Of a stretch of 64,000 bases of DNA, positions 1 through 26,240 are shown piece after piece (position 1 is the stretch's first letter; each line of letters begins with the position of its first letter). The translations under genes were made by a program, and so were the position numbers. Source of the stretch: Lytechinus pictus (taxonomy: Eukaryota; Echinodermata; Echinoidea; Temnopleuroida; Toxopneustidae). Where the stretch lies: assembly GCF_037042905.1 (NCBI RefSeq), contig NC_087257.1:11506001-11570000 (forward strand). The letters run 5' to 3'. The notes under the pieces are model-generated. The model was not told where the DNA came from, did not search any database, and saw only the letters and a list, made by a program, of their open reading frames with translations.

Positions 1-231
1 TAAACTGGGAGACCTATCCCGCTTCAACTGGTCTAACTATACTATCTATTGACACAAGCAATTAACATGACTTCATTATCAGCCAATTAATGACATTAAT
101 GTATTCTAGATCAGAATATTCTTGAATTTGAGCTGAATAATAGAGGCCTTCATAATGACATTTATAAGTGGTATCTTAGCTAAACGAATGCGATCCCCGG
201 TCTTCTGTCTTCGTTTTCCAGACACCCAACA

Positions 232-457
232 ACGGGTTTGGAAAACGAAGATCGAAGACCGGGGACCCGTGCATTGTCAATGGGAGAACATTGTGTCGGG
301 GCAAGGTCCAAAGTCCATTCTAACCCGCGCACGTGTTTTGTACACACTTTGCACTGCTTTGTACACACTTCGGGCGTGAACTACAAACGCTTTCACACGA
401 GTGTGATACGAGTCCCCGGTCTTCGGTCTTCGGTCTTCGTTTTCCAGACACCCCCTC
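232..457. repeat. MITE-like inverted repeat with GGTCTTCG termini
   Basis: The left end (238-268) carries GGAAAACGAAGATCGAAGAC and the right end (411-453) carries its inverse, with GGTCTTC repeated three times. A further copy of the terminal module lies just outside at 190-222, so the locus has three modules. No coding capacity was seen. The exact outer boundary and target duplication are unclear. Confidence 0.6.
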
Positions 458-459
458 AT

Positions 460-2360
460 TGTGAAATGTTTGTTTTTTGCTGAAAATGTTAAAATTCATA
501 AAAGTGTGAACCATATTTTTGAATTTCACTATTAAAGATGTGATGTTTCCTCGTGTTGAGCTCGAGCTAGGTCTCTCTATCGTTTCCCATATGTCCCTTA
601 CTATGTTCACACCCTGACAAAAATTAGCATGATAGTGCCCTAATTAATTGCAACCGAAAATAATGGGCCCCAGACTCCCCCCCCCCAGAAAAAAATGGCC
701 CCGAGATATGTTTTGCTCCCATATAAAATCTCAAGGAGAGAAAGAGAGAGAGCCTGAATGAAAAAACACACATGAAGAAACGGCCGCATTACGGTACGAC
801 AATTCAAGTAATACCCCAAAAGAGATTTATCTTTCCCTAATTCTTGTTCGAGTTACTTGCATACACCTCAAGTAAAGAACGGGTGTGTGTATCTGAATAT
901 ACGAGTCCAGGAGCCCGTTTCGGAAACTTGTCAAAATAAAAAAAATTACATTTTTATTTATATATTTTTTTAAGTTATTGGAATTACTTAATTTGATGGG
1001 ATGATCATAAACTTGTTATAGAACGTACCTGTGTATTTGTTATTATAACGAATCTTTGTGAAACGGCCCCGGGTCTTTGAATGTGCCGCGGACAGTAAAA
1101 CTATATGGTGCTTATGGTAGGTGAGATGACCACACCCTTAGGTAAAACACCATGGAGTTCAAACATTACACCAATAGCTGGTTTGTATAAACGAGTCATG
1201 AAAATAGGCCTATTTAGTACTGCTCGAGTCACTGATTGGTGGCGTTGACTCGACAACCCACACTAACTGCCTTATAGTATTATAATTCATAATTATTAAA
1301 CCAAAATGTATGACCAATTGGTGTTGAAGAGACATAGCTACAGCTGCATGGTGTCAAATGCTTCTGTGGTTCCCTGTCCCGGTTTCCTGTAAACACCGAT
1401 GGTGTATCTTTATAACGCCTCTTTTTTTAGCAGTGCGTGCATGCTCCGGGTAAAAAACAAAATCAAACAAACAAACAAACCCTATAAGCATACTACCTTG
1501 AGCTTTAATGGGTGTACGAAATGTTGTTTACTTCAATTCTCTCTTCCCTGACTAGATCGAGGCCTATTTTGCTCCAATGATTTGAATCTAGTAGAATAGC
1601 TGATTGACCTTGCATTTTATGAAATTACAGTTCCAACTGGAAAGAAAAACACTTTGTGCTTGTTAGTTACAATTTTTTATCATTTTCTGGCGGTAATGGA
1701 GCTATTCATACGTACAGTACGTCATATATGGTGTAAAACCTTGGTCTGTACTTATTTGATTCATTATTTGCAAACTTAAATTGATTTTTTACCCAATTCT
1801 TTTTTGAACAATTTTAAATTCCGACTGGACATCAGGAGCAGGGGCGGATCCAAGATTTTTCAAAGGGGCATTTTTACTGGAAAATTTTGACCAGCAAAAA
1901 AAAATAGGGTCCTATATAGCCTATGCATAACATATTCCCCTTAAGTTTGGTGTCTCTCAATGAGGACAGGGGCAGCATGTGACCCTATATTCCTACCTAC
2001 CTCAGATACAAAGAAAAAAGTTATTTAAACGTTTTGATGCAATCTTCACTATATAAAATTTAGTAGTTAATTGTTAAACGGTTTAACACGTTAATTGATA
2101 CAAGGGCGAAGGCTGGTTTGAGCATGGAGAGGTGCACATCCTGGGGAAGTGGAACTAAACTTGCATGGGGGTACACATCTCGGAGAGGTGGAAATAAGTT
2201 TGGAAAATCAGCTGTTGAAAGCAGAAGGGGTACAACTTTCGATTTACCGGGGGATCTGCCACAGACCCCATGCAGTAGGGGCCCTTTATAGGGCCCCCTG
2301 TTACGTTGAAGCAATAAAATGAAATGAATGAAAAACAATGAAATATGATATGTCATTTGC
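460..2360. other. Non-coding stretch, mostly unrecognised
   Basis: No supported exon was seen on either strand. It holds short G/C homopolymers, a GA-rich patch near 738-752, and near 1846-1935 one end of a dispersed repeat beginning CAGGGGCGGATCCA, a hAT-like terminus seen in related forms elsewhere in the window. Short open frames here lack splice sites or family motifs. Confidence 0.4.
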
Positions 2361-2364
2361 TGAA

Positions 2365-2870
2365 TATATTGTACAAATCTATCACATAATTAGAATTTCA
2401 GAAGGCCAAGTTTTTTCTGGCTCGCTTCGCTCGCTGGCGAGTTTTTACTTTTCCCACCGATTTGCTATGGTGTGCACCCTCAAAGTTTGGTTTATTACGA
2501 AACTGCGTTGAGTTAATGTGTGTGTAAAAGCTATATATACCCACGATTAGATTAAAATTAGTGGATATCTGTAGGGTTTAAAATGACTGTAATCTCAAGA
2601 GATTTTAGGGGTTCTACCCTCGGACCTCACCCGCGTAGGGTTTGGGCCATGGCCCCAAAAATTTCTACAACGGAGACCAAATAAGAATAGGAAAGAAAAG
2701 CAATGGAAAAATGCAAGATATAGTGTAAACTTATGGATATCATGTCAAAATCTATCATAAAGTTATATTCTCATGAAAAGGTAATTTTTTCTCGCTTGCT
2801 TCGTTCGTTTGGGACTTATATTAAGCAACTTTTTGCCACGTGCCATACTGTGCCCCCACTCTTTTTTATT
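2365..2870. repeat. Two copies of a GGCTCGCTTCGCTCG-containing dispersed repeat
   Basis: Copies at about 2365-2480 and 2735-2870 share the order: an AATCTATCA-like segment, a T-run, a CTCGCTTCG-like segment, then a segment ending in TGTGCNCCC. A third, diverged copy lies near 9440-9580. It is non-coding, and the class is unknown. Confidence 0.5.
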
Positions 2871-2994
2871 TACTCATCAAGCTACTGCCGCATAGATCTT
2901 CGCCCTATTACATGCACGCGCATCATCATAAGAAAAAAAAAATCGTGTTTACAGTGGCGTACAGACCAAGAAAAATAAGAGAAAAGGAAAAAGA

Positions 2995-3400
2995 GAAGAT
3001 GGAAATATGTATACAGAAATGTAGACTTATTATTAAATTATTAAAGAAAATAGAACTAGCATGGATGTACAAGACACACATGCGGTATATGACGTCAAAC
3101 GAACACCTAAAATGAAAGCCCTATACCGTACTTTGTTTTCTCGATTTATTGAAACAACGCTGTAGACCGGGAGCAAAATCTCATAGGGGCCCTGTTTAAG
3201 AAGTTCGTACAACCCACACCACAGAAAAGGTATGACACCATAGGGGGTAGCATGGACCCTCTAGATTACTGCTAGGTATAGGTAGTAGTCTCAAATTGTG
3301 GTATCATATTTTTCTCTACAGTCGAATTTAAAGAGCGATGTAAAATAGCAAAACAATTGAAAAAAAATCAAACAATACCTTCAAAAAATACATTAAAACA
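2995..3400. repeat. Dispersed repeat, direct copy of 3968-4530
   Basis: This is about 400 bp alignable by eye to 3968-4530: both contain CATGCGGTATATGACGTCA, GACCGGGAGCAAAATCTCAT and CTCAAATTGTGGTATCA in the same order. This copy lacks the MITE that interrupts the other one at 4158 and so preserves the empty insertion site. Confidence 0.75.
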
Positions 3401-3414
3401 TTTCTCTTCAATTC

Positions 3415-3500
3415 AATTCTCTTCAATTTCCCAAAAAGCGGCTTGAACACTTTACAGAGTGGATTTGGCGCGATATAAGTCTAATTATTATTATTATTAT
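3415..3500 (+). mobile_element. LINE 3'-tail fragment
   Basis: CACTTTACAGAGTGGATTTG followed by GCGCGATATAAGTC and an (ATT)n run matches the 3' end of the truncated LINE at 10530-10800. Only the tail survives, as expected from 5' truncation during target-primed reverse transcription. Confidence 0.6.
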
Positions 3501-3824
3501 GAAATGTCATATTATTTTAAAATATATTATGTTAAAGTCTATCACAAAATTTGATATTTGTAAAGAAAAATTTAGAAATTTTTGCCCCCCCCCCTGGCCA
3601 CCCACCCCTGTTACGCCCCTGCCTGGATTGACATGAAATCGACCATGTAATCTCTTTACCTAGTATTACCGATAGCTTTGGAATAAAATAATAATATCGG
3701 TCATGTATATTGTTAAAGCTCGTTTGCGTTACAATATGTGGCGTTGCACTGGCGTTAAAATAAATTAATGCATTATAATATCGTATTGCAGATATTCATC
3801 GCAAGACAAGAAGGTTTCGCAAAA

Positions 3825-17693
<13,869 letters not shown>

Positions 17694-17702
17694 TAAAAAC
17701 CC

Positions 17703-17708
17703 AATAAA
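17703..17708 (+). terminator. Polyadenylation signal AATAAA of the ARF-like gene
   Basis: A canonical AATAAA begins 10 bp after the stop codon. The cleavage site is not visible. Confidence 0.5.
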
Positions 17709-17709
17709 A

Positions 17710-18415
17710 AGATAATTTTTCTACTATAAAGTGTTACCATTAAATATTTATGTGTATAAAGTGCCCGTCAACCCCCCAAAAAAGAAATCTAAAGGATAGT
17801 GATTTTTTTCCGATGAGCTTGAACTTATGTGGTGTTGCAAGAAAACATTTGCAATCTTGGAAAATTACAATTGATAGATTTAATTTAACTGTAGCAAATC
17901 AATTCAAACCGTCATGTTTCAGAAAGTAGACCAGTAATTGAGAGTAAATTTGCAATCAATGGCATGATGTATGATTGATTTGGGGATGGTAAATGGACTG
18001 CAATTGAGTGCAAGTTTCTTCACACACACACACACACACACACCCACACACACACACGCACATATATATATATATACACACCCTCACATACACGCACACA
18101 ATTTATTGTTCCCCGCCTGGATCCGTCACGGGTCACGGGTTATAGTTTTACTTTTGTTAAAAGTATTGCAACAATTCGGAATTCTATTCGTTCTTGCTGT
18201 AGGATAAATTTCTGTTCTTTATATTGGTGGTTTGGTATGAATAACAGTATGGATTATAGTATAATCATAGGATAACCTCGACACAATCGAGATGATGTAT
18301 TGTCTGCAATAAATAATTCTGTCCAATAATTTTGGAACAGATAGAACGTGAAGTCTAGCTACCCTCTAAATCTAACTTTTTAATACACTTTTTACGCAGC
18401 CATAATGCTGACTCC
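17710..18415. other. Intergenic DNA with a CA microsatellite
   Basis: A (CA)n run interrupted by CCC and a (TA)n patch spans 18022-18100. The rest is unrecognised. Confidence 0.5.
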
Positions 18416-18416
18416 T

Positions 18417-18575
18417 GGGGAGTGTTTCATCAACATTTTCATCCGACAAGTTGTCAGATCTGACATCTTTCTCTGATGTTGATTGGCTGAGAGGTACTGT
18501 TACTATGGTAACTGTCGGATAAGATGGGACTTGTCGGATAAAACGTCCGACAAGTCCTTTCATGAAACGCCTCCC
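18417..18575. mobile_element. MITE with GGGGAGTGTTTCAT termini
   Basis: GGGGAGTGTTTCATCAAC at the left and the diverged inverse TTTCATGAAACGCCTCCC at the right, with inner inverse GACAAGT/ACTTGTC segments, enclose about 159 bp. It directly abuts the SINE on its right. Confidence 0.65.
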
Positions 18576-18612
18576 GGAAATGCTCAAACAAGTGGAAGCG
18601 CCGTGGCGTGTG

Positions 18613-18982
18613 GAAGCGCCGTGGTGTAGCGGTTCTGACTCTCGCCTTGTAATAAGAGGGTCGTGTGTTCGAATCCCACTATGGTCTAGCGTTCCTTGGC
18701 AAGGCGTCAATCCACAATTTGCCGGAAAATTTGCCATTCTCCACCCAGGTGTTAAATGGGTACCCGGTAGGATGCGAAAGCCTATGTAGTATGCCTAGCA
18801 ATTGAGTCTTGGAACTCTTGTTGGAATGCTCCCCAGGGAGTGGAGAAGGTGCATACATGATTGTATGCGGGCATGCAAGGATCCGATGACCGGGGTAATA
18901 ATATATCTGTAAAGCGCTTAGAGACGTCGTTCCGATGTGTAAAGCGCTATATAAATGCGGATTATTATTATTATTATTATTG
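18613..18982 (+). mobile_element. tRNA-derived SINE with (ATT)n tail
   Basis: The head has an RNA polymerase III A box (TGGTGTAGCGGTTCTGACTC, 18622-18641) and B box (GTTCGAATCCC, 18667-18677), spaced as in a tRNA. A body of about 230 bp and a 3' tail with GCGCTATATAAATG then (ATT)n follow. The tail matches that of the LINE at 25950-29846, suggesting the SINE was copied by that LINE family. TGGAAGCGCCGTGG is duplicated at its start. Confidence 0.88.
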
Positions 18983-19530
18983 TTAATTCTTTACCCACAG
19001 TAAGATATTTTCATCACGCAGTTTTTTATAATATTGGAATAGCAAATGACTGAATGAAATAAAATGACATAAACAAAAGTACTTAGATTTTCAGTAGTTC
19101 ATTTTTGTCACCGTTTCGACACAGTACACTTATATTCATTTCGTCTAACTAAAGTGTTGTCATTGATCTTAAGAAATGGTTCATTAATTATATTGACATG
19201 GGCGGATCCAGGATTCGATAAATATAAGGGACCAAAGACTCCACTTTGGCGACAAATTATTTTTGAAAATTTATTCTCGTCAACATTCCCGTTTTTTATC
19301 ATGTTTATTTTATCGCGAAACACGGGTCCGTCGAAACAGGTGAATTCCGGGGCCGCAAAGGGCGCAATTAACTTTACCGTGGCATAACAAGTCGCCCCGA
19401 TTGATATGAAAGAAATGTTTTGATGATTTATGTTGTCAGTGGGTGCTTCAAGGGCCTTGTATATTTAGCCAACTTAGCAAAATTACCCAACTCTTGAATC
19501 GTTACTTATCTCTATCTGCAGGACCATATA
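18983..19530. other. Intergenic DNA, fragment of a GGCGGATCCAGG repeat
   Basis: Near 19199 a GGGCGGATCCAGGATTCG end resembles hAT-like repeat termini elsewhere. Nothing else was recognised. Confidence 0.35.
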
Positions 19531-19534
19531 GCGT

Positions 19535-20000
19535 TAAAGGGGAGTTCACCTTGGTAAAAGTTAATTGTAAAAATAGCAGAAAAAATGATAACAAAATATT
19601 GCCGAAGGTTTGAGGAAAATCCATCAAGAATTTAATAGTTATTAGAATTTCAATTGTTTGATTTGTGACGTCATATGCGAGCAGCGTTAGGACTTATCGT
19701 ATGGTAACAACTCAATGAAATGTAGTGTTTTCTCAGAAAAGTGAAAGTGGTTGTTAATTCCTTCAGTATATCAATAGACAAATCATTTCAAACCCGTTCC
19801 TAAAGAGAAAAAGTAAGTCATTATACGAACATGATGAAATTTATGCATTTTATATTACATCACATATGGCAGCGGCTCATTTATGACGTATAAAATCCAA
19901 ATCTTGAAATTCTAATAACGTTTATTAATCTTTAATGGATTTTCATCAAACCTTTACCATTGTTTTTTTTATTGATGACCGCAGAATCTAGTGTAATTTC
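19535..20000. repeat. Inverted-repeat element (MITE-like)
   Basis: The left arm near 19600-19680 (AAGGTTTGAGGAAAATCCAT, then TTATTAGAATTTCAA, then TGACGTCATA) is mirrored near 19880-19975. The left edge TTAAAGGGGAGTTCACC resembles the TTAAAGG termini of the element at 33727. The right end is not exactly placed. Confidence 0.5.
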
Positions 20001-21090
20001 CATCATAATGAAAGTTTGTTGACCTTATAACCTAATTTCCGGTCATATCTTTTTTTAACGGGAGTCAAGGGTATCTTTATATAATATACACTTTTTTATT
20101 CAATATAACAATCTGATGTATCACTCGACTGTCTCGACACGATCGGCACATTTTCAAAAATTGACCCCAATATATTGACCCCATTTTGACCCTTCACAAT
20201 ATGGTCGAGACGATCATTAAAATTTGACACCAACTTGAAAATTGTTCCGTGTGATGTCACCGAAAGTTGGCAGTGTTCATTCAAGCATATTCTGTCAAAA
20301 TTCATGCTGCCATCTAAGGGTAGGCCCTAAATGTGAAAAACATCCCAAATCTTTTTTTTTGTGTCAAGCTAGACTTTTTTTTTAGTGTAAATATTTGGTA
20401 CGCACTGCAATATGCGCCCTATTTTCTTGAATAAACATCTTTTTATAGTCTTCAAATAATACTTTATTTTATTTCTTACTCATCGAATGAATCAGCGTAC
20501 AATTAGAAATCATACATATCAAGATTTTGTTCATGTATATCAAAAACTAATCTGACTATCAACAAGATTACAAAATATTTCGGAAAACAATTATCATGAT
20601 GATTATTGAGGTATAACTGTACATTTTAATACAGTATAAAGAAACATTTGAAGAGAAACCTCCCGAGAAACCTCTTGTTAAACTGAAAAATTACTTTTTC
20701 CCATTTCACAGACAAGAATGAGCACAAATATCAGTGTCACCTTTAACTAAAGTAAAAGATCGTTTTAATTCACAATTAAACATACCAAATCTGTTCTTGA
20801 TAGAGAATTTAAAGATATCAAATCAATCTGTTCCTATTATATTCCTATTATCTGTTCCTATTGTATTCGGTATAGCGCCATCTGGAGAACCCATCACATC
20901 CTATCGGCTGCATCCTGACTTCGAGAACGGTAAGAAATTAGAAAAGCTATTACTTACGTGATAGTCGTAATTTTTCAGGATCGAGGAACTAAAAGAAAGG
21001 TCGAAAGTCAAGACGGCGTTAAGTTTATTGTGGATTCTTGCACTTGTTCCTCTTTATTTAAGGAAGAAGGATACGGCAACGAGTACGATT
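20000..21090. other. Intergenic DNA, nothing firmly recognised
   Basis: The open segment 20734-20930 ends at a good donor-like ACG|GTAAGA but has no recognisable product or acceptor support. The remainder is AT-rich and unrecognised. Confidence 0.35.
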
Positions 21091-21093
21091 TCG

Positions 21094-21229
21094 ATGGACT
21101 CGGTCGAGATTAATGTTTCATTGTCCCACCTATTGACTTTTTTGTTGCCCCATTTCGTGGCCTGCGCCAACGCGCCAGCATTCGCACCACTTGTTCACTG
21201 CAACCATCCTGCCTGTGGGGAATCTACAG
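21094..21229 (+). CDS. Possible signal-peptide exon (low confidence)
   Basis: The ATG at 21094 opens MDSVEINVSLSHLLTFLLPH, then FVACANAPAF, a hydrophobic stretch with a plausible signal-peptidase site after ANA. A Cys-containing end and a donor-like CTACAG|GTAGGA (phase 1) follow. Phase-1 donors after a signal peptide are common in secreted animal proteins. No downstream exon was found within several kb, so this may be chance. Confidence 0.15.
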
Positions 21230-21660
21230 GTAGGACTATGTTATGCCAATGCTGTACACAGCACACACTTTAAAAAATCATTAAAATTTCACTTTTGTGA
21301 CCAAAATTACTAATTTCCATACAGTTGCAATTTATTTTTCATTAGTAATCAGGATTCAGGATATAATTTTTGTATTCACCAAATGCAGAGCGCTCAAAAA
21401 CTTAAATTTTTGGCATATTTTTGTGTACGCCCTCTATTGGTGGAAAGTAATATGGTAAGAAAATTTTCATTTTTCATTCTCTATTTTTAATTAAGAAAAA
21501 ATAATTTAAAGAATCAAATTTACTTAAGAGCCAAGTTATATGATGAATAGCTGTAATGGAAACAGACAGTGTAAAAAAATCAAGCATTTGTCCAAAAGAA
21601 AAAGAGAAAATAAGCCAAACATTGCTACCCTTATTTTGCAACACATGGAGATGTAACTGA

Positions 21661-22254
21661 GAACAAGGTTATATCATAACCTTGTTCATTGAATGAGTGA
21701 TTCGCACAAGCATGCGAGGTTAGTATAGTATACTAACCTCGCACAACACATGTGATTTCATAGTGCATTTTGACGTTTTCATTCATCACACGAATGTGAG
21801 GGAATAAAACACGCCAAAACTTTCAATATTTCTTCACTACGTCTACGTTAATGACTAATGTCAATCTTGATTCTTATGAAATAAGTTAATTTTAAAAATA
21901 GAGTCGAAATTATTTATAAAAATGATTTTTAACGCTTACCCATCTCGACCAGGATACTCCCATCGATCCGTCTTAGATCCTTAATACTGCGGTGGACATC
22001 ACGCAAACAACAATCGAAATGCGAATTTTTCCTATCGAACATTCTCGATCGTCGGCGCATAATAGGAAATTGTACAAAAAATCAACTTTGCATCTCATGA
22101 CTCATGTATATACTTATAGGTGAAGTACGCCATCTTTTGACAAGATGATGAGAGTGGATTGAACGAGCAAGAAAATAATGCTGAGCGCCTAGAATGCAGC
22201 TAGCAGCACTCACACATATTGCGAGGTTAGTATTATTTAGTATACTAACCTCGC
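21661..22254. repeat. Cluster of three perfect short hairpins
   Basis: GAACAAGGTTAT...ATAACCTTGTTC occupies 21661-21687. GCGAGGTTAGTATA with its inverse occupies 21714-21742. The same GCGAGGTTAGTAT/ATACTAACCTCGC stem recurs at 22221-22254. The two related hairpins may mark the ends of an unclassified element of about 540 bp. Confidence 0.6.
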
Positions 22255-22319
22255 ACCATGAACCGTGTTTAGCAGTGGATTTCTAACTAGTGGGTCGCGC
22301 ATGCTGGGATCTCACTTCT

Positions 22320-22477
22320 GGGACCCGTTGCATAAAACTTTTTACCTGAGAAAACTCGGGTTGTTTTTACCAGAGTTTTTGCCCTGTGTTAAAGTCAATG
22401 GCAGAAATCAGACTAACCTTAGTTTTCAGTTTTTACCAGAGTTTTCTCAGGTAAAAAGTTTTATGCAACAGGCCCCT
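22320..22477. mobile_element. MITE with GTTGCATAAAACTTTTTACC termini
   Basis: About 38-bp inverted termini, CCGTTGCATAAAACTTTTTA and continuing ...GAGAAAACTC, are mirrored at 22439-22476. An inner GTTTTTACCAGAGTTTT motif is also mirrored. It has no coding capacity. Confidence 0.8.
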
Positions 22478-22479
22478 GG

Positions 22480-23165
22480 TGTCCTCAACGCACGACTTCT
22501 ATGGCTTGATTTTGCTGTGCGCGTCGGCAAGTAATGAACCATTGGGTGGCTAGCAGTACAAGCTGCAGAACCGTAAACAAACCGGCTTATGAATAATATC
22601 GCGCGCCCTCTTTAGGCAAAAATTGATATCAACACTGATCAAGAGGCATCTCCATGAAGATCAAGAAAAATTCCTTTTTTTATAAAAAAAAACAGCAAAG
22701 AGAAGTCAACAAACAATCCATATGGTTCGGTAAGTGTCATAGCACAATTTGAAATCTTAGCTATAATGTAATGATACGTTATTTGAGCAAAAAGGGTATA
22801 AAAGATTTGCCTCTGTCGCGTGCACCAGGTGCATATGATAATCCTTCGCACACGAGATGAATTGAACCCATGGGTGACGCGCCAGTGCAGCGGCAGCGCA
22901 CTGAAGATGAGGGTTTATTACATGCCGCCGTGCACAGGAAAATCAAGGCACGACGCATGCAACTCTCTATAAGCTGAACCTTCCGGCCATTCCGTGCTTT
23001 TGGGAACTGGTCACCAAATCGAATTTGTAAAGAAACTTCGCTTCAGCGATTTTGAAAAGAATTGATGCCAGAGGCTTTGTTTACAATGCGAAACTCCTAA
23101 CACAACTGGTTACCTCTTTCCTCATGCGATATTTATTGGGCTGAGTTGACCATGGGTGGACAAGT
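22480..23165. other. Intergenic DNA, nothing recognised
   Basis: No exon or repeat was identified. Confidence 0.35.
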
Positions 23166-23169
23166 TTTC

Positions 23170-24175
23170 AGATGAGGCATAGCTGGTTCCCAATTTCACG
23201 AGTAGATGAAGACAGTTTATTAGTCAGATTTATTTCGTCAGAATCATCACTGACGAAAGAAATCTCATTGGCAATCTCTCTTTATATCTACTCTTCAAAA
23301 TGGGAACCACCTAAGAAAATTCTTCTGAATTATAGCTGGTTCCCATTTTCACGAGTAGATAAAGACAATTTATTAGTGAGATTTATTTCATTAGATAGGG
23401 TGGGCAATGGCACCAGATTTGTGCTGTAGACGTGTCAAAAAAGTCAAAGGATGAATTTGCCCGAATTTTCATTCTATATTTTGAGTGCACAATGTAGTGA
23501 AATGTAGCAACATCTTCACATTTTCTGGTAGCCAAGTTGAATATTTATTAATGTGACATGTTTCCATGGCAGCTCACAGAGGCTCAAACAGTCTAGGTCA
23601 GCATAAAGACTTAAAAATGCAAATTTTCAGCCACTAGCCCACACAGTATGGCGTATGGGGATGGGCCAAAATGCTGTATGCATTTCCAGACACATTTTAT
23701 GGAGCATTTAAGCCTTATTTTTCACTTTTAGGAAATTATATGGTAAGTTTTGAGCAATGTTTTTGACAATAATGCTAATAAAGAAAAAAGTAAGGTAATG
23801 CTTTTTAGTAGAAATGCCATTTCGTTTTTTTCGTTGTCCTACCTACATTAGAGAATCATTACTAACAAAATAAATATCAATAGTAATCTGTCTTTATCTA
23901 CTCGTTTAAATGGGAACCAGCGTGTACAACTCTATGGAGAATTTTCCATGCTGGTTCCCATTTTGGCGAGTAGATTAAACTAGTTTACTCACTAAAATGG
24001 GAACCAGCGTGTACAACTCTATGGGGAGTTTTTCATAGAGTTGTACGCGCTGGTTCTCATTTCAACGAGTAGAGTAAACTAGTTTACTCGCTAAAATGGG
24101 AACCAGCGTGTACAACTCTATGGGGAGTTTTCCATAGGGTTGTACGCTGGTTCCCATTTTAGCGAGTAGAGAAAA
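23170..24175. repeat. Array of inverted TGGGAACCAGC repeats forming hairpins
   Basis: The module ACTCGCTAAAATGGGAACCA plus GCGTGTACAACTCTATGG occurs near 23897, 23983 and 24082, each followed within 60-80 bp by its inverse ending CATTTTAGCGAGTAGA-like. Related, less perfect copies lie at 23182-23370. Each unit can fold into a stem of about 40 bp. The unit length is about 90-100 bp. Confidence 0.7.
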
Positions 24176-24739
24176 GACAGCGACAAAATCAATCTTTCTG
24201 ATCTAAGCTCTTTGAAGGATTAGATTTATTTAGAATCAGCGTGCCAGCAGCGGTGAAGCAGTGAGCAAGCTCGAATTGGGTCGTGTCTTGTCGTGAAAAG
24301 TGTCCTGTGGAAATTAGGAACTGATTCCCAATTTCACGATAATGCGATCCTTCCTCTACTTTGGAGATTCCTGGGGCGGTATTCTGAAAACATTCTTATC
24401 TTAAGTTTGTTCTTATATACGTCACGATCTCAAATTGGTATTCTGAAAACGTTCTTATCTTTTTCTTATCTTTTGTTCTTATCTTTTTCTTATCTTGCTA
24501 AACAAAATATGCTGAGCGCGTAAATGTATTACTCGCGCATATAATACAAAAGCGCGCTAAAAAGATAAGAACAAAATGAAGATAAGTGGTATTCTGAAAA
24601 CGTTCTTATCTTTTCTCTTTCTTATCTTTCACGATATTTATGATACTATTTAAGATAGCTAGAGGGTTATCACATCTCACGATGTCCGCGTTCTTTCTTG
24701 CTTAAAATCGATGGCCACTAGTAGTAACAAGTACCCACA

Positions 24740-25948
24740 AGTATTCCTCCCACCCTTTCTTTCATTCACCCTTTATTTTCCCGTCTCTTTTTTCTATCCC
24801 TTTTTTTTTTCTTTCTTTCTTTCTTTATTTATTTTCTCTTTTTCTTCCTTTCTATCTGTCTGTCTTTCTTCCTTTTTATGTGTCTGTCTTTCTTCCTTTC
24901 TTTAATGAAGTTCATTCTTTATTTATATTTTTTGTTTTATTCTTTTGAATCTTTTAATTTCTTTACTTTTCTTTTGCTTTGTTTCATTTATTCTTCATCT
25001 TTCTTCCTTTTTTATTTTCCCTTTTCATTTTATCCCCTTCTTTCTTTTCTTGAATAAGTCTTTATTTCTGTTTTAATTCTTTCCCCTTTCTCTCTTCCTT
25101 TCCTTTTCTTTTCTTTTCATTTTTCTTTCTTCCGTCACATTTTTGTAATCTTTTTATTTCTTCTTTATTTTTTTCTTTCATTCTTTCGTCTTTATATGTG
25201 CTTTTCCTTTTTTCCCCTTTTTCTTTGTTTCTTCCTTCCCTTAATATTATTTTTTTTCCCTTATTTGTTTTTCTTTTTATTTTTGGGTTCTTTTTTGTTC
25301 TTTTTTCGTTCATTCGTTTGTTCTTTCTTTCATTTTTTTCAACTTCTGCTTCCTGACACTCTTGTGTCTTATATACTTTCTTTCTTGTGTTTTATTCTTT
25401 ATTTCGCTCATTCTTTTTCGTTCATCTTTAATTCACTCTCTTTCTTTACTCTCATCTCTGTGTCTTTCTTCTATCAATTTAAAAAAAATCTTTTTCTTTA
25501 TTCTTTCCATTAATGTTTTTTCGTTTTCTTTTTTTTATTCTTCACTTTTCCCGACTTTTTTTCCCCTCTTCGTTCCTTTTCTTTTTTTGAATTTACCTTT
25601 CTTTCTTTTTATCTTTCTGTAATCTTTATTTTTGCTTTAATTTTCCTTTAATTTTTTTCTCTCTCATCTTTATTTCTTTGTTTCATTTTCCTTTTCCTCT
25701 CTTCCTTCACTTTTTAAATTTTTTATTCTTTCGTTTTTTCTTTCTTTCACACTGTCTTTTTTTTCAAACTTTTTTCTTTTTCGCTTCTTCATTACTTCAT
25801 TTTATCCTTTTTTAATCTTTTTTATCTTGTCCTTTTACTTTTTTCCTTTAAGTTTCTTTCTTTTCTTTCTTTATTTTTTCTTCCTCACTTTATCATTGAT
25901 AATCGTTCTATTTCTTTTTCCTTATTTTCTATTTTTTTATTTTTAAAT
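24740..25948 (+). repeat. 1.2-kb polypyrimidine (T-rich) tract, left part
   Basis: It is almost entirely T and C on + (TTTCTTTCTTT-like, non-periodic), and continues after the LINE at 29847-30035. Open frames here are Phe/Ser/Leu low-complexity artefacts. Confidence 0.85.
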
Positions 25949-26240
25949 AAAGGAAGAGCGCTCAACCTGTTGGCAGCTCCTCTATCTGCTCTCTATTTCT
26001 TTGCTTAATTCGAGTGACTTTTGTTGTTATCTGGAACCAAATTATCAACAGTGGATTTGAATTCATCTATAGATTGTTCTGGACAAGTTTTGTTGAATTT
26101 GAGTCACAGGTTTTAAAGATCTGGACTTGTACTTTTCTTACTTCCAACTTCACACTGCTGTAATGTAGCCATGTTGTTGATCTTGCACAGTGTACTCAGT
26201 AGTATTGATACTCACTCAAGCCTGATTATCACCTTTACCA

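Noticed and set aside
18613..18690. Functional tRNA gene
   Set aside because: A and B boxes are present but the sequence continues into a SINE body and (ATT)n tail and does not fold with a proper acceptor stem.
24740..25622. Long Phe/Ser/Leu-rich open frames
   Set aside because: They are products of a T/C-only tract that lacks stop codons; no domain or codon structure.
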